This document shows, piece after piece, positions 26,001 through 34,973 of a DNA stretch of 64,000 nt (its first letter is position 1; each line of letters begins with the position of its first letter). The position numbers and the translations under genes are program-made. The stretch is from an uncultured Lachnospiraceae bacterium. GTDB lineage: Bacteria; Bacillota; Clostridia; Lachnospirales; Lachnospiraceae. The notes beneath the pieces were generated by a model. The model searched no databases and was not told the origin of the DNA. It saw only the letters and a list, made by a program, of their open reading frames with translations. Where the stretch lies: assembly GCA_902767015.1 (NCBI GenBank), contig CACXFV010000072.1:62001-126000 (forward strand). Reading direction: 5' to 3'.

Positions 26001-29000
26001 TGATGCGTTGGGCAAAAAACAGTATGTTATCTTACAGCACGAGGTAAGTGCGACGTTGACAGGCAGTGAGACAAAGGAAGTTGCGCTTTCGATGCCGATG
26101 GGCGTGCCGCCGATGAGCGAGATCAATGAGGAGGCAAGTCAGGTAGCGGTAGAGGTCGGTGATGAGACCATTGATGTCCGGATTACGGTGTCACCGCTTG
26201 ATACGACGGACAGAAAATTTGCTGTGATTAATGTCTATACAGATCAAAAGGCAAACGGAAGCGGCAAAGTGCTCAACGATCCGAATGTAATCAAGGGAAG
26301 TCTGTATATCAATGGACACAGAATTTCAGAGGACGAGCTTGAAAGAGGCTTCAGCACCTATGTAGAAAATGTGACCATGCAAAAGGATGTCTTTGAAAGA
26401 CAGACGATTCACGGTGACGCAGGCTCTTTTGACGGCTTTTACCAGTTTGCGGTGAAGGATGTGACAAAATACGGCGGCTGGCCGTTAACCCTTCGTTATA
26501 CCAGTGGAAGAACCGATGTGGAAAAGGTGAATGTTACGGCAACCGTTTCCTTTAGTCAGGATAACAAGAATCAGCGCAGGGTAGGCAGCTTTGAGGAGAT
26601 CACGCCGGCACTGACACTTGACGCACAGGAACAGATCGGAACGAACTGGGTATACTGTGCAGGAATGGGACCAAAGGACAGCGAGGTCACCATTTATGTA
26701 GACGGTGTGGCATCGACGGTTGTGAAGACCAGCAGACAGTCAGGTTATTATTGCGCAAATGTTAAGCTGCCAAATGCTTATGGCAGACAGACCTATGAAT
26801 TGGAAGCGTCTGCACAAATTGATGGAAATACGTACTATTCGGATCCGTGCGAGGTGAATTATAATTCCGTTTATCCGTATATTGATGATTACGGCTATGT
26901 AAGTATCGCTTGGCAGTCGGGTACCAATGATTTTGGAAGCAGAGTCAGTATGCAGTCTTACTGGAAGACGGAGGTTTCGTACCTGTACTACTGGCCGCCG
27001 GTTCTGAAAGATGTCGGCATTATCTTTAGAAATCTGGGAGCCTATTCCGATAAGAGTAAGGCGGTCTATGATGTGAAGCTTTGTATTCCGCTAAATGATA
27101 AGGTGATTGAAATTCCGGCCCACTACAGAGGTGACTGGACCGATGCAAAAGCCACCGGTACTGCCGGTCTGTGGGTGATTGATCCATACCCGCTGGGTTA
27201 CACGGCACCGAATAATATGTATATTACCTATAAGGTCGGAAAACCGGATTATGATATAAAAAAGACAGACAGAGATTCGGTGCTGCAGGATATTGGCAAT
27301 GATCTGCTGGATTGGAATGGCTTTTTTGCTGATAACAAAATGCAGTTGAGAAATCTTTGGCCGTTTAACGGCAATAAGGATTTTACTTTAGATATTGATA
27401 GATTTTATGCAACGAACTGGGAGTCTACCACCTATACCGGTAAGGCAGCTTATCGTGTTGATAATATTATCGGAACGGTAACGATGGAGGACGGTTCAGA
27501 AGCGGAAGTGAATGAATCCTTTGTGATGACGGAGGAAGCCGGAAAGACCTATGACGGAAAGACGGCACAGGAATTGATCAGTGAATGGAAGGAAATTACG
27601 AAGCCGTTAGTTGCCTATGAAAAAGAGGAAGTTGAGAAACTGATCGAAGAGGGAAAAGAGATTTTCTCTGAGGATGACATAGCATTTTTGGAGGACTATA
27701 AAGAGGATATCCAGCAAACCTATCGTTGCATAGGCGATGCTGAGAAAGGTACCTTCTATTCCGAAGACTTTGAGTGGTATACGGTGGAAGGCGGAGACGA
27801 AATCTGGTTGTACACCAAGATGGACATGGATACCTATACCTGTGTTTTATGCGAAAGTAAATATGGTGCTGTGTTTGTAGATACTTATAAACGTGTGTTT
27901 GAGAAGGGGAAGGAAGCCAGTCCTGATTTCGATGACGAGGAGTACAGTGTATGTGAACAGGTAATGCTTCGCTGGTATTATGTTTTTGAAGCATTGAATA
28001 ATAAGATGGATGTAATAACAAGGACGAAAGCAGAGGCAGAAAAATCCTACGATTCCGATGGACAGTCATCTGTATCTGCATCCGAAGCAGAGAGTGGTCT
28101 GATCGGAAAACTCTATTATGGAGGAGGAAGTCCGCAGTCACTTCCGAGAAAAGGAAGCTGGGGTGAATCATTAGGGCAGAATAATCATTCCTCGTATCTT
28201 TCGATAGGTTCCGATTTGCAGCAGATCAAAATACGGAATGGTATTTCGTCATTAGATGCAGATAATATTTGTGAACAGTATAATCAAGGATACACCACCA
28301 ACGGAGGTGTAGGATTGGATCACGATGCGCACGAATGGGGCGGAGATTGCATTAAGGAAGTAGCCAATATTACGAAGACTTCGACCAGTGGCGCAAAAGG
28401 TGGTGCGGAAGGCGTAATCAAAACTGTAGCAAAGAGTGAAGCAAAAAAAGGATTTCAAGGCTGGGTAGCAGGAATGTTCGGCGGTGAGCGCAGAGATGCC
28501 CGCACGCGTAAGGCTATCATGAATGTATATCAAAAGCTGAAACAAAAAGAAATGAACGGTCAGCAGGTCGATTGGACGAATTTCCCGCATACTCAGGAAA
28601 CGCAGGATGATTATCTGAATTATTGGAAGGATAAGAGCAAAAAAGCGAGAAAAGATGCAGGAAGAGATAGAACATTCCGAAGAAAAACCAATACCCGTGT
28701 GGCAGTGGATCCTTCCGGATACATTTACGCCGGTGTTAAGAGTAACCGGATCAGTGATGTGACGGCGAAGATTTATGAAGTGGATGACAGTGGCAACCGA
28801 ACCTTATGGAATGCGACGGAATTTGCACAGAACAATCCGTACATTTCAGATGAAAAAGGTGTGTACCAGTGGATGGTGCCGACAGGAAAATGGTCAGTTA
28901 CCTTTGAAAAGGCCGGCTACCAAACCTATACGACCGGAGAAAGTGACGGTTATGGTGCGGATAAGGCAGGAGACACATGGTATATGCCGGTATTCCCTGA

Positions 29001-29847
29001 GCAGTTAGACGTCAATATTAATTTACAAGCACTGGAAGCACCGAAGGTCGTTTCCTGTGAGGCAGACAAGACAACCAGAGAGGTATTTGTGGTATTTGAC
29101 CAGTACATGGATATCGAAACGCTGTCAGCGGATCGTTTTACATTGGTAGAAAATACCATCAATAAGCTTTCAGTAGAGGAAGTAACTTATCCGGATGCGG
29201 AGGAAAATGATGGAAAAACCTATGCAAGAACTGTCAGACTGATTTTGCCGGAGGAGGTTGACGGCAGCAATACCGTCTTAAGAATTGAAAGAGCAGTAAC
29301 AAGCTATACGGGACAGACAATGGACAGTGCTTATGTATCAGAGAAGCTGGAGCCGGTAAGAATTGACCGGACAGCAACACCGGTGATGAGTGTGAAAGAC
29401 GGCGAGTTAGAGACGAATACCATTATCACGCTGACCTGTGATACGCCGGGTGCTAAGATTTTCTATACCGTAGACGGCAGTGAACCGACAACCGCTTCTA
29501 AGCTGTACACGGAAGAAATCGCCATGACAGGAACGATGAATGTGAAGGCAATCGCTATCGCACCGGGCAGAGATGCCAGTGAAGTGGCAACAGCCGCTTA
29601 CTCCATCGCAAAGGCAGAGCAGCCGATTATACCACAGTTTACCTTGGGCGATGTCAATGATGATGAGGAGGTTAATATTGCAGATGCACTGATGATTTCC
29701 CGCTATGATGCAGGACTGGCGGAGCTTGACGAGACTGCCTTACTGGCAGGCGATGTCAACGGTGATGATGAGGTCAATATTGCGGATGCATTGATGATAT
29801 CCCGTTATGATGCAGGACTGATCACGGAATTTAATACAGGAAACTAA
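23083..29847 (+). CDS. Giant secreted multidomain protein with C-terminal type I dockerin
   Basis: A 2254-residue secreted protein. A long basic N-terminus (residues 1-33) precedes a signal peptide core FSLFLCLVMCLTMLPELGF ending near TAKADD. The body looks like many beta-sandwich modules: a carboxypeptidase-regulatory-like unit at about 727-795 (SGKVSVENE to MLMVSD), another near 1890-1980 (SDVTAKIYEVDDSGNRTLW to GYQTYTTGESDGYG), a Big_5/Ig-like unit near 1985-2090, and a chitobiase C-terminal-like unit near 2098-2183 (GAKIFYTVDGSEPTTAS). The end is a dockerin with two calcium loops (GDVNDDEEVNIADALMISRY and GDVNGDDEVNIADALMISRY, from residue 2188). No catalytic domain recognised. ATG at 23083 follows AAAGGAG. 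Codons look richer in G/C than in neighbours. Confidence 0.85.
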   Translation: MKAEKEKRMQYRSRYRTKNQTKRRGKDLLKRGFSLFLCLVMCLTMLPELGFTAKADDRFIATLDFFVMSEEDGHFYDTLDITVETTDGSYYERQNCDDYKTIARGSNAFFDVPILEGKEGSTIVTAYVQARKSNDRFKAVKMALTKDMLVQNGDHYDVKISVKKREENNQTGIIKLGGMSTLNDDLVVTDEAGNQVTATYWITDQTDTAISDGHRYDNTDHSVKEICLEFPDELKAGQKLHIHNEWNNNLWDADVTLDANKSAVLNGYDDINWFVRPDIGVWCDTHEGEEGYGNGEYGKYTYLGLCYRNGSLVEDSLRLMRPGDATYRRPSIKENGSYTVLILLASAYAVVGTEHFNTLEEAKNSLAALAAESNQEAADLYAEESFEAKLVSKKDVYLGNEKVSNMWITCDIPKGTISPSMMFYDGELVLPESTGGALLAGHEYAVNFYTKSVITDAVGNAVMRLNYNNGKTEEKEIVYDNTFGYDVYRESDGRLKQEFCKKGAFPQVGTMTFQVVLPDDAVTVESIQVQFGNIDYKVPVNREVKPYIGISFDGSSLPRHDKMLTIENAAGKIIESKNLGREAIADSLYIETNALENGEYTIRVSGKENGKNFEYGSTKVTVADNLPAKATVFLTAVDPADIMPVVKNANGETGIQYALNWYEDAEGTKYIGSESHLMIDTSETVYVKAIPMGQDVINYLPTALLPVTASDEGMPVVLPDSPKVTVSGKVSVENEKMSPEGLTVIVNTTLKGYSVNQTAETAKDGSFTLENVTFFDEEEGQTMLMVSDPNIEKLTTTLKSNETENLNLTVKMRQGIIQTENVENISLTNAAGEAIPFMKSGNRLYLHDPNMVSENETLTLSSVYTDKRGSAKVKLDAEKSGVAEAFTWSYRSRVHVRFDNPYRQSVVMLLYRDGELVAKRDNDSSLTGSGKTPEYWGDYLDTGSYTYVFVNRGTYQMLTDDAITQYDKALESFDALGKKQYVILQHEVSATLTGSETKEVALSMPMGVPPMSEINEEASQVAVEVGDETIDVRITVSPLDTTDRKFAVINVYTDQKANGSGKVLNDPNVIKGSLYINGHRISEDELERGFSTYVENVTMQKDVFERQTIHGDAGSFDGFYQFAVKDVTKYGGWPLTLRYTSGRTDVEKVNVTATVSFSQDNKNQRRVGSFEEITPALTLDAQEQIGTNWVYCAGMGPKDSEVTIYVDGVASTVVKTSRQSGYYCANVKLPNAYGRQTYELEASAQIDGNTYYSDPCEVNYNSVYPYIDDYGYVSIAWQSGTNDFGSRVSMQSYWKTEVSYLYYWPPVLKDVGIIFRNLGAYSDKSKAVYDVKLCIPLNDKVIEIPAHYRGDWTDAKATGTAGLWVIDPYPLGYTAPNNMYITYKVGKPDYDIKKTDRDSVLQDIGNDLLDWNGFFADNKMQLRNLWPFNGNKDFTLDIDRFYATNWESTTYTGKAAYRVDNIIGTVTMEDGSEAEVNESFVMTEEAGKTYDGKTAQELISEWKEITKPLVAYEKEEVEKLIEEGKEIFSEDDIAFLEDYKEDIQQTYRCIGDAEKGTFYSEDFEWYTVEGGDEIWLYTKMDMDTYTCVLCESKYGAVFVDTYKRVFEKGKEASPDFDDEEYSVCEQVMLRWYYVFEALNNKMDVITRTKAEAEKSYDSDGQSSVSASEAESGLIGKLYYGGGSPQSLPRKGSWGESLGQNNHSSYLSIGSDLQQIKIRNGISSLDADNICEQYNQGYTTNGGVGLDHDAHEWGGDCIKEVANITKTSTSGAKGGAEGVIKTVAKSEAKKGFQGWVAGMFGGERRDARTRKAIMNVYQKLKQKEMNGQQVDWTNFPHTQETQDDYLNYWKDKSKKARKDAGRDRTFRRKTNTRVAVDPSGYIYAGVKSNRISDVTAKIYEVDDSGNRTLWNATEFAQNNPYISDEKGVYQWMVPTGKWSVTFEKAGYQTYTTGESDGYGADKAGDTWYMPVFPEQLDVNINLQALEAPKVVSCEADKTTREVFVVFDQYMDIETLSADRFTLVENTINKLSVEEVTYPDAEENDGKTYARTVRLILPEEVDGSNTVLRIERAVTSYTGQTMDSAYVSEKLEPVRIDRTATPVMSVKDGELETNTIITLTCDTPGAKIFYTVDGSEPTTASKLYTEEIAMTGTMNVKAIAIAPGRDASEVATAAYSIAKAEQPIIPQFTLGDVNDDEEVNIADALMISRYDAGLAELDETALLAGDVNGDDEVNIADALMISRYDAGLITEFNTGN

Positions 29848-29962
29848 CGGAAAGTAATTAAGTAATCGATTTATAACAAATTAATAGATTAATAAATAAA
29901 TTAAGACATTAATTAATAATTTAATCATTTATTTGGAAACAGTACCTTGATCACTTGGTCGA

Positions 29963-30005
29963 TTTTCGGCGGAAATGCCGTAAACATAGGTATTTTCGCC
30001 GAAAA
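29963..30005 (+). promoter_or_regulatory. 17-bp hairpin in the leader of the repeat-dockerin gene
   Basis: Arms 29963-29979 and 29989-30005 pair over 17 positions, two of them G-T, with a 9-base loop. The G-T pairs hold only in plus-strand RNA, so the structure belongs to a transcript running toward 30124. There is no T-run after it, so it is not a standard terminator. The surrounding spacer 29848-30123 has an AT-only stretch (29870-29935) and GAAGGAGG just before the next start; no gene. Confidence 0.6.
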
Positions 30006-30123
30006 CAGTCAAGCATTGACAGGTAGCGTTTCTAAAGCGAAGAAACATCATTCCTTCACTAAAGTTGGACGATGGAAATTTTATTGAAAAATTTATACTA
30101 TAAATAGAAGGAGGACGATTTGC

Positions 30124-33100
30124 ATGAAGCTGAGAAAATTCGTAGCACTTGCCTTAGCGGCAGGGATGATCCTACAGCCGAACATGATTCCGGTCAGGGC
30201 GGCAGATACACAGCCGGCTTCGGCGATTCCGTTTATCATTTCGGCAGACGCCACCTATACCGGTACAGCCGAAATTATGTCAACACTCAATATCAATGGT
30301 CAGACGGTTGTCATCGACGGTGATCTGGTGCAGAGTGCGGATATCCATTTGGACGGAGGCGATCTGCGGGTAACCGGTAACTGGTGCCAGAAGGGCGGAA
30401 CGTTTTATACAGAGGGCGGCCAGATCATTGTGGCCGGTACCTATGAACAGCAGGGCGGTCTGTTAATGACAGGCAGCAGTGAGGAAGGTTCCACCAAGGG
30501 AGGCGTCATTGAGATTCAAAAGGATGCCGTTCTGTCCGGTAAGGGTATTACCGGCAAATACGGAACCACCAATTTTAAGGGAAATCTTGACCAGCATAAG
30601 GACGCTGCTATCAACGCCGAAAACGGTGCCGTGACAGTGGCAGGCAGCCTTGAACAGAAAGGAAATATTTCAGCCGGTAGCGGTATCATTACGGTGGCAG
30701 GAAACTTACATCAGTATAGCGACACCACATTATCCATAGAAAAGGGTAATGTGACCGTGGACGGTAATTATACCATGGCAGAGTATGGTGAGGACGAGGA
30801 AGGCAATACGGTCATCAATTCAGTAAACTCTGCGTTAAAGATGACCGAGGAAGAAGGATATTTTACGGTAGGCGGTGATTTCCTGATCAACAGTAAGCTG
30901 TATGATTATTATAACAGGCTGACGGCAGGAACGCTGGAACTGAAGGGTAACTTTACGCAGATGCAGGGTAGTGACGGTACGACAAGTAACTTTAATGCTA
31001 AAGACAATCATAAGGTTGTCTTTTCCGGTACGGGAAAACAGACGATAAGTTTTGAAAATCCGAAAAGCTCCGGCTTCAATACCCTTTTGGAGACGAAAAA
31101 CAAGAATGTAGACCTTACCGCTGCAAGAATTAAAAATATCGGAAAAGATGTGACGGTAGCAAACTTTGTCCAGTATGGGGAGCTTTCTTTAGAGGGCGGT
31201 ACCCTGACAGTGACGAATGACCTGACACAGAATGGTAATATCAGCATAGGTAACGGTCAGTTGAAGGTAAACGGCAATATGCTGCAGCAGGAAGGAACCT
31301 TCCAGATCAACAGTGGTGTAGCAATGGTCAAGGGCAATTATACCATGGCAGAACCTGTCAAGGCAGAGGATGGAACGACAGAATACCAGTCAGTGTCTGC
31401 CGCCTTGAAGATGGAAGATGATAACGGAAAGTTTGTGGTAGGCGGTGACTATTATGTCAACAGTAAACTGTATGACTATTATAACAGGCTGACCGCAGGA
31501 ACGCTGGAGCTGAAAGGAAACTTTACCCAGCGGCAGGGCAGCGATGGAACAACGAGTAATTTTAACGCAAAGGAGAAGCATAAGGTGATCCTTTCGGGCA
31601 ACAAAGAGCAGGTAATTGACTTTGAAGATCCTGATAGCTCCGGCTTTAATATTCTCTATGCAACGCCAAACCATGAGGTAAAGCTTACATCTGCCAGAAT
31701 TAGAACGATTGGTGATAAAGTGACGGTGGAAAGCTTTGTCCAGTACGGTGATCTGAATCTGGGAAGCTATCAGTTAAATGTCCTCGGGGATATGACACAG
31801 TATGGCAATGTCAATGTGGAAACGGGTACGTTGAAGGTTGACGGCAATTACTTCCATCTGAAGGATACGCTGACTGTTGGCGCTGGAAAGGTAACTGTGG
31901 GAAAAGATTATGTCATGGCTGAAAAGACCATCGCTGAGGACGGAACCGTCACCTATGGCTCTGTCAGTGCGGCACTCAAGATGGAAAATGCTGCAGGCTA
32001 CATGCGGGTGTGGGGAGACTATTATGTCAACAGCCGCCTGTATGACTATTACAACAGACTGACCGCAGGCACCTTGGAGATCAAGGGAAACTTTAAGCAG
32101 ATGCAGGGCTCTGACGGTACAACGTCGAATTTTAATTCCAAGGAAAATCATAAGGTCTATATTTCCGGTCGTCAGGCACTGACGGTGGAGTTTGAGAATC
32201 CGAAAAGCTCCGGCTTTAATATCTTAAGCGGTGCCGACAATGCGAAGGCGGATCTGCTGTCGGCAAGAATTACCACATTAGAGCAGGATGCGGTAATCGG
32301 AAGCTTCGTACAAAATGATCCGTTAGACTTAAACGGTCATAAGCTGACGGTATGCGGTGATATGACACAGTACGGCGATATTTCCCTGAACGGCGGCGAA
32401 CTGGTGGTGGAAGGCGATTACCTGCATGAGACAGGTACGTTAAACATTCAGGACGGAACGCTGACGGTCAAGGGTGATTACCGTATGCAGAAAAAGGTGA
32501 CGGATGAAGAGGGCAAGGTTACCTATGAAGCAGCAAGTGCCGCCTTAAAGATGGAGAATGCAGAAGGTCATTTTACCGTGGAAGGCGATTATTACGTGCA
32601 GAGTAATCTGTATGATTATTACAACAGGCTGACTGCAGGAACCCTTGAGTTAAAGGGCAACTTCACACAGATGAAGGGCAGTGACGGAACCACAACCAAT
32701 TTTAATGCCAAGGAGGCACATAGGGTTATCTTCTCAGGAGATAAGCTGCAGACCGTAACCTTTGAGAATGCGGGAAATGATGCCGGCTTTAATATCCTGT
32801 GGGAGACGAAAAACAGTAATGTTGCTATCAACAAAGGAAGGATCAAGGCCATTGCTACGGAGGTTACCTTACGGAATTTCAGCCAGTATGGAACTCTTTC
32901 GTTAGACGGAGGCAAGCTGACCGTGACAGAGGGGCTTATCCAGTACGGTGACATCAACTTAGGCAGCGGTGAGCTGAATGTATACGGTGACATGTCGCAT
33001 CAAAATGGTACCTTCCAGATCAACAGCGGTAAGGCGATGGTCATGGGCAATTATACCATGGCGGCCACCGTTTACGCAGAAGACGGCAGTGTCAGCACCG

Positions 33101-34488
33101 GATCAGCCAATGCCTGCCTTAAGATGGAAGAGGAAGCGGGATACTTTACTGTGTGCGGCGATTACTATGTAGACAGTAAGCTGTACGATTACTACAACAG
33201 GCTGACCGCAGGAACCTTAGAGCTTCGCGGCAACTTTACCCAGAAAAAGGGAAGTGACGGAACAACCACTGCTTTCAATTCCAAGGATAAGCACAGGATC
33301 GTTCTTGCAGGAGTCGGTAAACAGGTGATCAATTTTGAAAATGCAGGTAATTCCGGCTTTAATATCCTGACAGGTACCGATAATAAGCAGGCAGACCTTG
33401 TCAGTGCCAGAATTAATACGCTGGAAGAGGATTGCATGATCGGCAGCTTTACCCAGTACGGCACGTTGGATTTAGGCGGTCACCGGTTTGGTGTAAACGG
33501 TGATATGACAGAGCTTGGCGATATCAATGTCAATGGCGGCGCACTGATCGTAGAAGGCAATTATCTGCACACCAAAGGAACGTTACAGGTGCAGAACGGA
33601 GACGTGACGGTGAGAAAAGATTACAGGATGCAGAAATTAGACACTGACGAGGAAGGTAATCAGGTCTATGTAAGTGCTGATGCAGCCCTTAAGATGGAAA
33701 ACGCTGAAGGCACTTTTACCGTGGAGGGTGATTATTACGTGCAGAGTAACCTGTATGATTATTATAACAGGCTGACGGCAGGAACGATGATCCTAAAGGG
33801 TAACTTTACCCAGTTAGAGGGAAGTAACGGAACAACCTCTAACTTTAATGCTAAGGACGAACACAGAGTGATCCTGTTCGGTACAAAGGGACAGACAATT
33901 TATTTTGAGAATCCGGAAAGCTCAGGCTTTAACATTTTGTATGAGACACCGAATCCGGAAGCAGAGATTACCAGTGCAAGGATTTATGGAATCGGTGAAG
34001 ATGTGACGTTAGCAAGCTTTACGCAGTACGGTAATCTGGCACTGGCAGGCGGTAAGCTGACAGTGACGGATGATCTGACAGAGTATGGCAACATCAATGC
34101 CAATGACGGTGCATTGATCATCAACGGCAACTTTTATTATAAGAGCGGAACCTTAAGTGTGGGCACCGGAACGGTCATCAACAAAGAGATAGAGATCAAG
34201 GACGGAACTCTGAAGCCGGCAAATTCAGCGAATGAGGAAAAAACCGTGATCTACAATGCCTCTTCGGGCATGGCCGGACAGCTTGATCTGTCAGGAGATA
34301 TCAATGCGGACAATACAGTGGATATCGCAGATGCATTGCGCATATCGCAGTATGACGCTGATCTGACAGAGCTTAGTGCGGAAGCAATTGTAGCAGGCGA
34401 TGTCAATGGCGACGGCGTGGTCGACATTGCAGATGCACTGTTGATTTCACAGTATGATGCAGGCTTGATCGTGTGGGTCAGAAGGTAA
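30124..34488 (+). CDS. Secreted repeat protein, six ~190-residue units, C-terminal dockerin
   Basis: A 1454-residue secreted protein. Signal peptide at residues 1-27 (RKFVALALAAGMILQPN, cleavage near VRAAD). Residues about 165-1350 are strings of short beta-strand turns (GGKLTVTDDL, GNYTMAE, GTLELKGNFTQ) as expected of a beta-solenoid. Six units of about 190 residues each share the block KLYDYYNRLTAGTLELKGNF followed by GSDGTTSNFNAK and SSGFNIL. A dockerin with two calcium loops ends the protein (GDINADNTVDIADALRISQY, GDVNGDGVVDIADALLISQY; from about residue 1391). No enzyme domain seen. GAAGGAGG precedes the start. With its upstream neighbour it may bind the same cohesin, because the dockerin helices are alike (ADAL.IS.YDA). 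Confidence 0.88.
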   Translation: MKLRKFVALALAAGMILQPNMIPVRAADTQPASAIPFIISADATYTGTAEIMSTLNINGQTVVIDGDLVQSADIHLDGGDLRVTGNWCQKGGTFYTEGGQIIVAGTYEQQGGLLMTGSSEEGSTKGGVIEIQKDAVLSGKGITGKYGTTNFKGNLDQHKDAAINAENGAVTVAGSLEQKGNISAGSGIITVAGNLHQYSDTTLSIEKGNVTVDGNYTMAEYGEDEEGNTVINSVNSALKMTEEEGYFTVGGDFLINSKLYDYYNRLTAGTLELKGNFTQMQGSDGTTSNFNAKDNHKVVFSGTGKQTISFENPKSSGFNTLLETKNKNVDLTAARIKNIGKDVTVANFVQYGELSLEGGTLTVTNDLTQNGNISIGNGQLKVNGNMLQQEGTFQINSGVAMVKGNYTMAEPVKAEDGTTEYQSVSAALKMEDDNGKFVVGGDYYVNSKLYDYYNRLTAGTLELKGNFTQRQGSDGTTSNFNAKEKHKVILSGNKEQVIDFEDPDSSGFNILYATPNHEVKLTSARIRTIGDKVTVESFVQYGDLNLGSYQLNVLGDMTQYGNVNVETGTLKVDGNYFHLKDTLTVGAGKVTVGKDYVMAEKTIAEDGTVTYGSVSAALKMENAAGYMRVWGDYYVNSRLYDYYNRLTAGTLEIKGNFKQMQGSDGTTSNFNSKENHKVYISGRQALTVEFENPKSSGFNILSGADNAKADLLSARITTLEQDAVIGSFVQNDPLDLNGHKLTVCGDMTQYGDISLNGGELVVEGDYLHETGTLNIQDGTLTVKGDYRMQKKVTDEEGKVTYEAASAALKMENAEGHFTVEGDYYVQSNLYDYYNRLTAGTLELKGNFTQMKGSDGTTTNFNAKEAHRVIFSGDKLQTVTFENAGNDAGFNILWETKNSNVAINKGRIKAIATEVTLRNFSQYGTLSLDGGKLTVTEGLIQYGDINLGSGELNVYGDMSHQNGTFQINSGKAMVMGNYTMAATVYAEDGSVSTGSANACLKMEEEAGYFTVCGDYYVDSKLYDYYNRLTAGTLELRGNFTQKKGSDGTTTAFNSKDKHRIVLAGVGKQVINFENAGNSGFNILTGTDNKQADLVSARINTLEEDCMIGSFTQYGTLDLGGHRFGVNGDMTELGDINVNGGALIVEGNYLHTKGTLQVQNGDVTVRKDYRMQKLDTDEEGNQVYVSADAALKMENAEGTFTVEGDYYVQSNLYDYYNRLTAGTMILKGNFTQLEGSNGTTSNFNAKDEHRVILFGTKGQTIYFENPESSGFNILYETPNPEAEITSARIYGIGEDVTLASFTQYGNLALAGGKLTVTDDLTEYGNINANDGALIINGNFYYKSGTLSVGTGTVINKEIEIKDGTLKPANSANEEKTVIYNASSGMAGQLDLSGDINADNTVDIADALRISQYDADLTELSAEAIVAGDVNGDGVVDIADALLISQYDAGLIVWVRR
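30620..34180 (+). repeat. Tandem ~570-bp coding repeats, six copies
   Basis: The LYDYYN codons recur at 30898, 31468, 32038, 32608, 33181 and 33751: spacings 570, 570, 570, 573, 570. Copies keep the frame and are most alike around this anchor; they differ elsewhere, so the expansion is not very recent. Outer limits are approximate. Confidence 0.9.
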
Positions 34489-34512
34489 GAAAAATATTGT
34501 ATTCATTTTTTT

Positions 34513-34542
34513 CAAGAGGCTATGCAACAGCATAGCCTCTTG
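34513..34542 (+). terminator. Hairpin after the repeat-dockerin gene
   Basis: CAAGAGGCTATGC (34513-34525), loop AACA, GCATAGCCTCTTG (34530-34542): a perfect 13-bp stem 25 bases after the stop. The T-run precedes the stem instead of following it, so termination is likely but not certain. Confidence 0.65.
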
Positions 34543-34973
34543 TGTCATAGAGAAGTAATGGGTAAAGATGGATATATGGAATTATTATTGCAGGTATTGT
34601 GGTAACATTTTACCCTCCGTTACATTCCGGGTTATTAAAAAAGTAAGGAAAATACGCAGTTCATTCATGAAACAATGTAGCATGAATAAGAATGAATATG
34701 TTTCATTTGAAGCTGATAACATTCTTCCGCTATTTTGCTCGGTGCAGTATATCCGTTTGCTCAAGTTCAGACAGACATTAATAGACCTTGACAGCCATAA
34801 GACAAATGGTAAAATAGTTATCAGAGTGGACAAAGGAATTGTTTATTAATTATTTTTAACTTGCCGCCTGCAATGTCATAGATGAAGCATTGCAGGCGGC
34901 AAAGTAAAAAGTTAATTATGAACAGTCCCTAAGTAAATGCTTTATGAGAAAATAAGAGAAATAACAAGTAAGG
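34543..34973 (+). other. Spacer with a strong hairpin and a possible gene remnant
   Basis: TTGCCGCCTGCAATG (34861-34875) and CATTGCAGGCGGCAA (34888-34902) form a perfect 15-bp stem without a T-run. A frame at 34568-34849 ends in LIDLDSHKTNGKIVIRVDKG, reminiscent of the C-terminus of zinc alcohol dehydrogenases or quinone reductases, but too little remains to be sure and the upstream part looks unlike a protein. GAACAGTCCCTAAGTAAAT (34920-34938) nearly repeats 15043-15061. Confidence 0.35.

Noticed and set aside
27596..28171. Long minus-strand frame (191 codons) inside the giant dockerin gene
   Set aside because: It is antisense to a clearly real secreted protein, with histidine/serine/leucine-rich residues typical of shadow frames.
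30620..34180. CRISPR-like regular repeats
   Set aside because: The units are ~570 bp, in frame and protein-coding; there are no short direct repeats with unique spacers.
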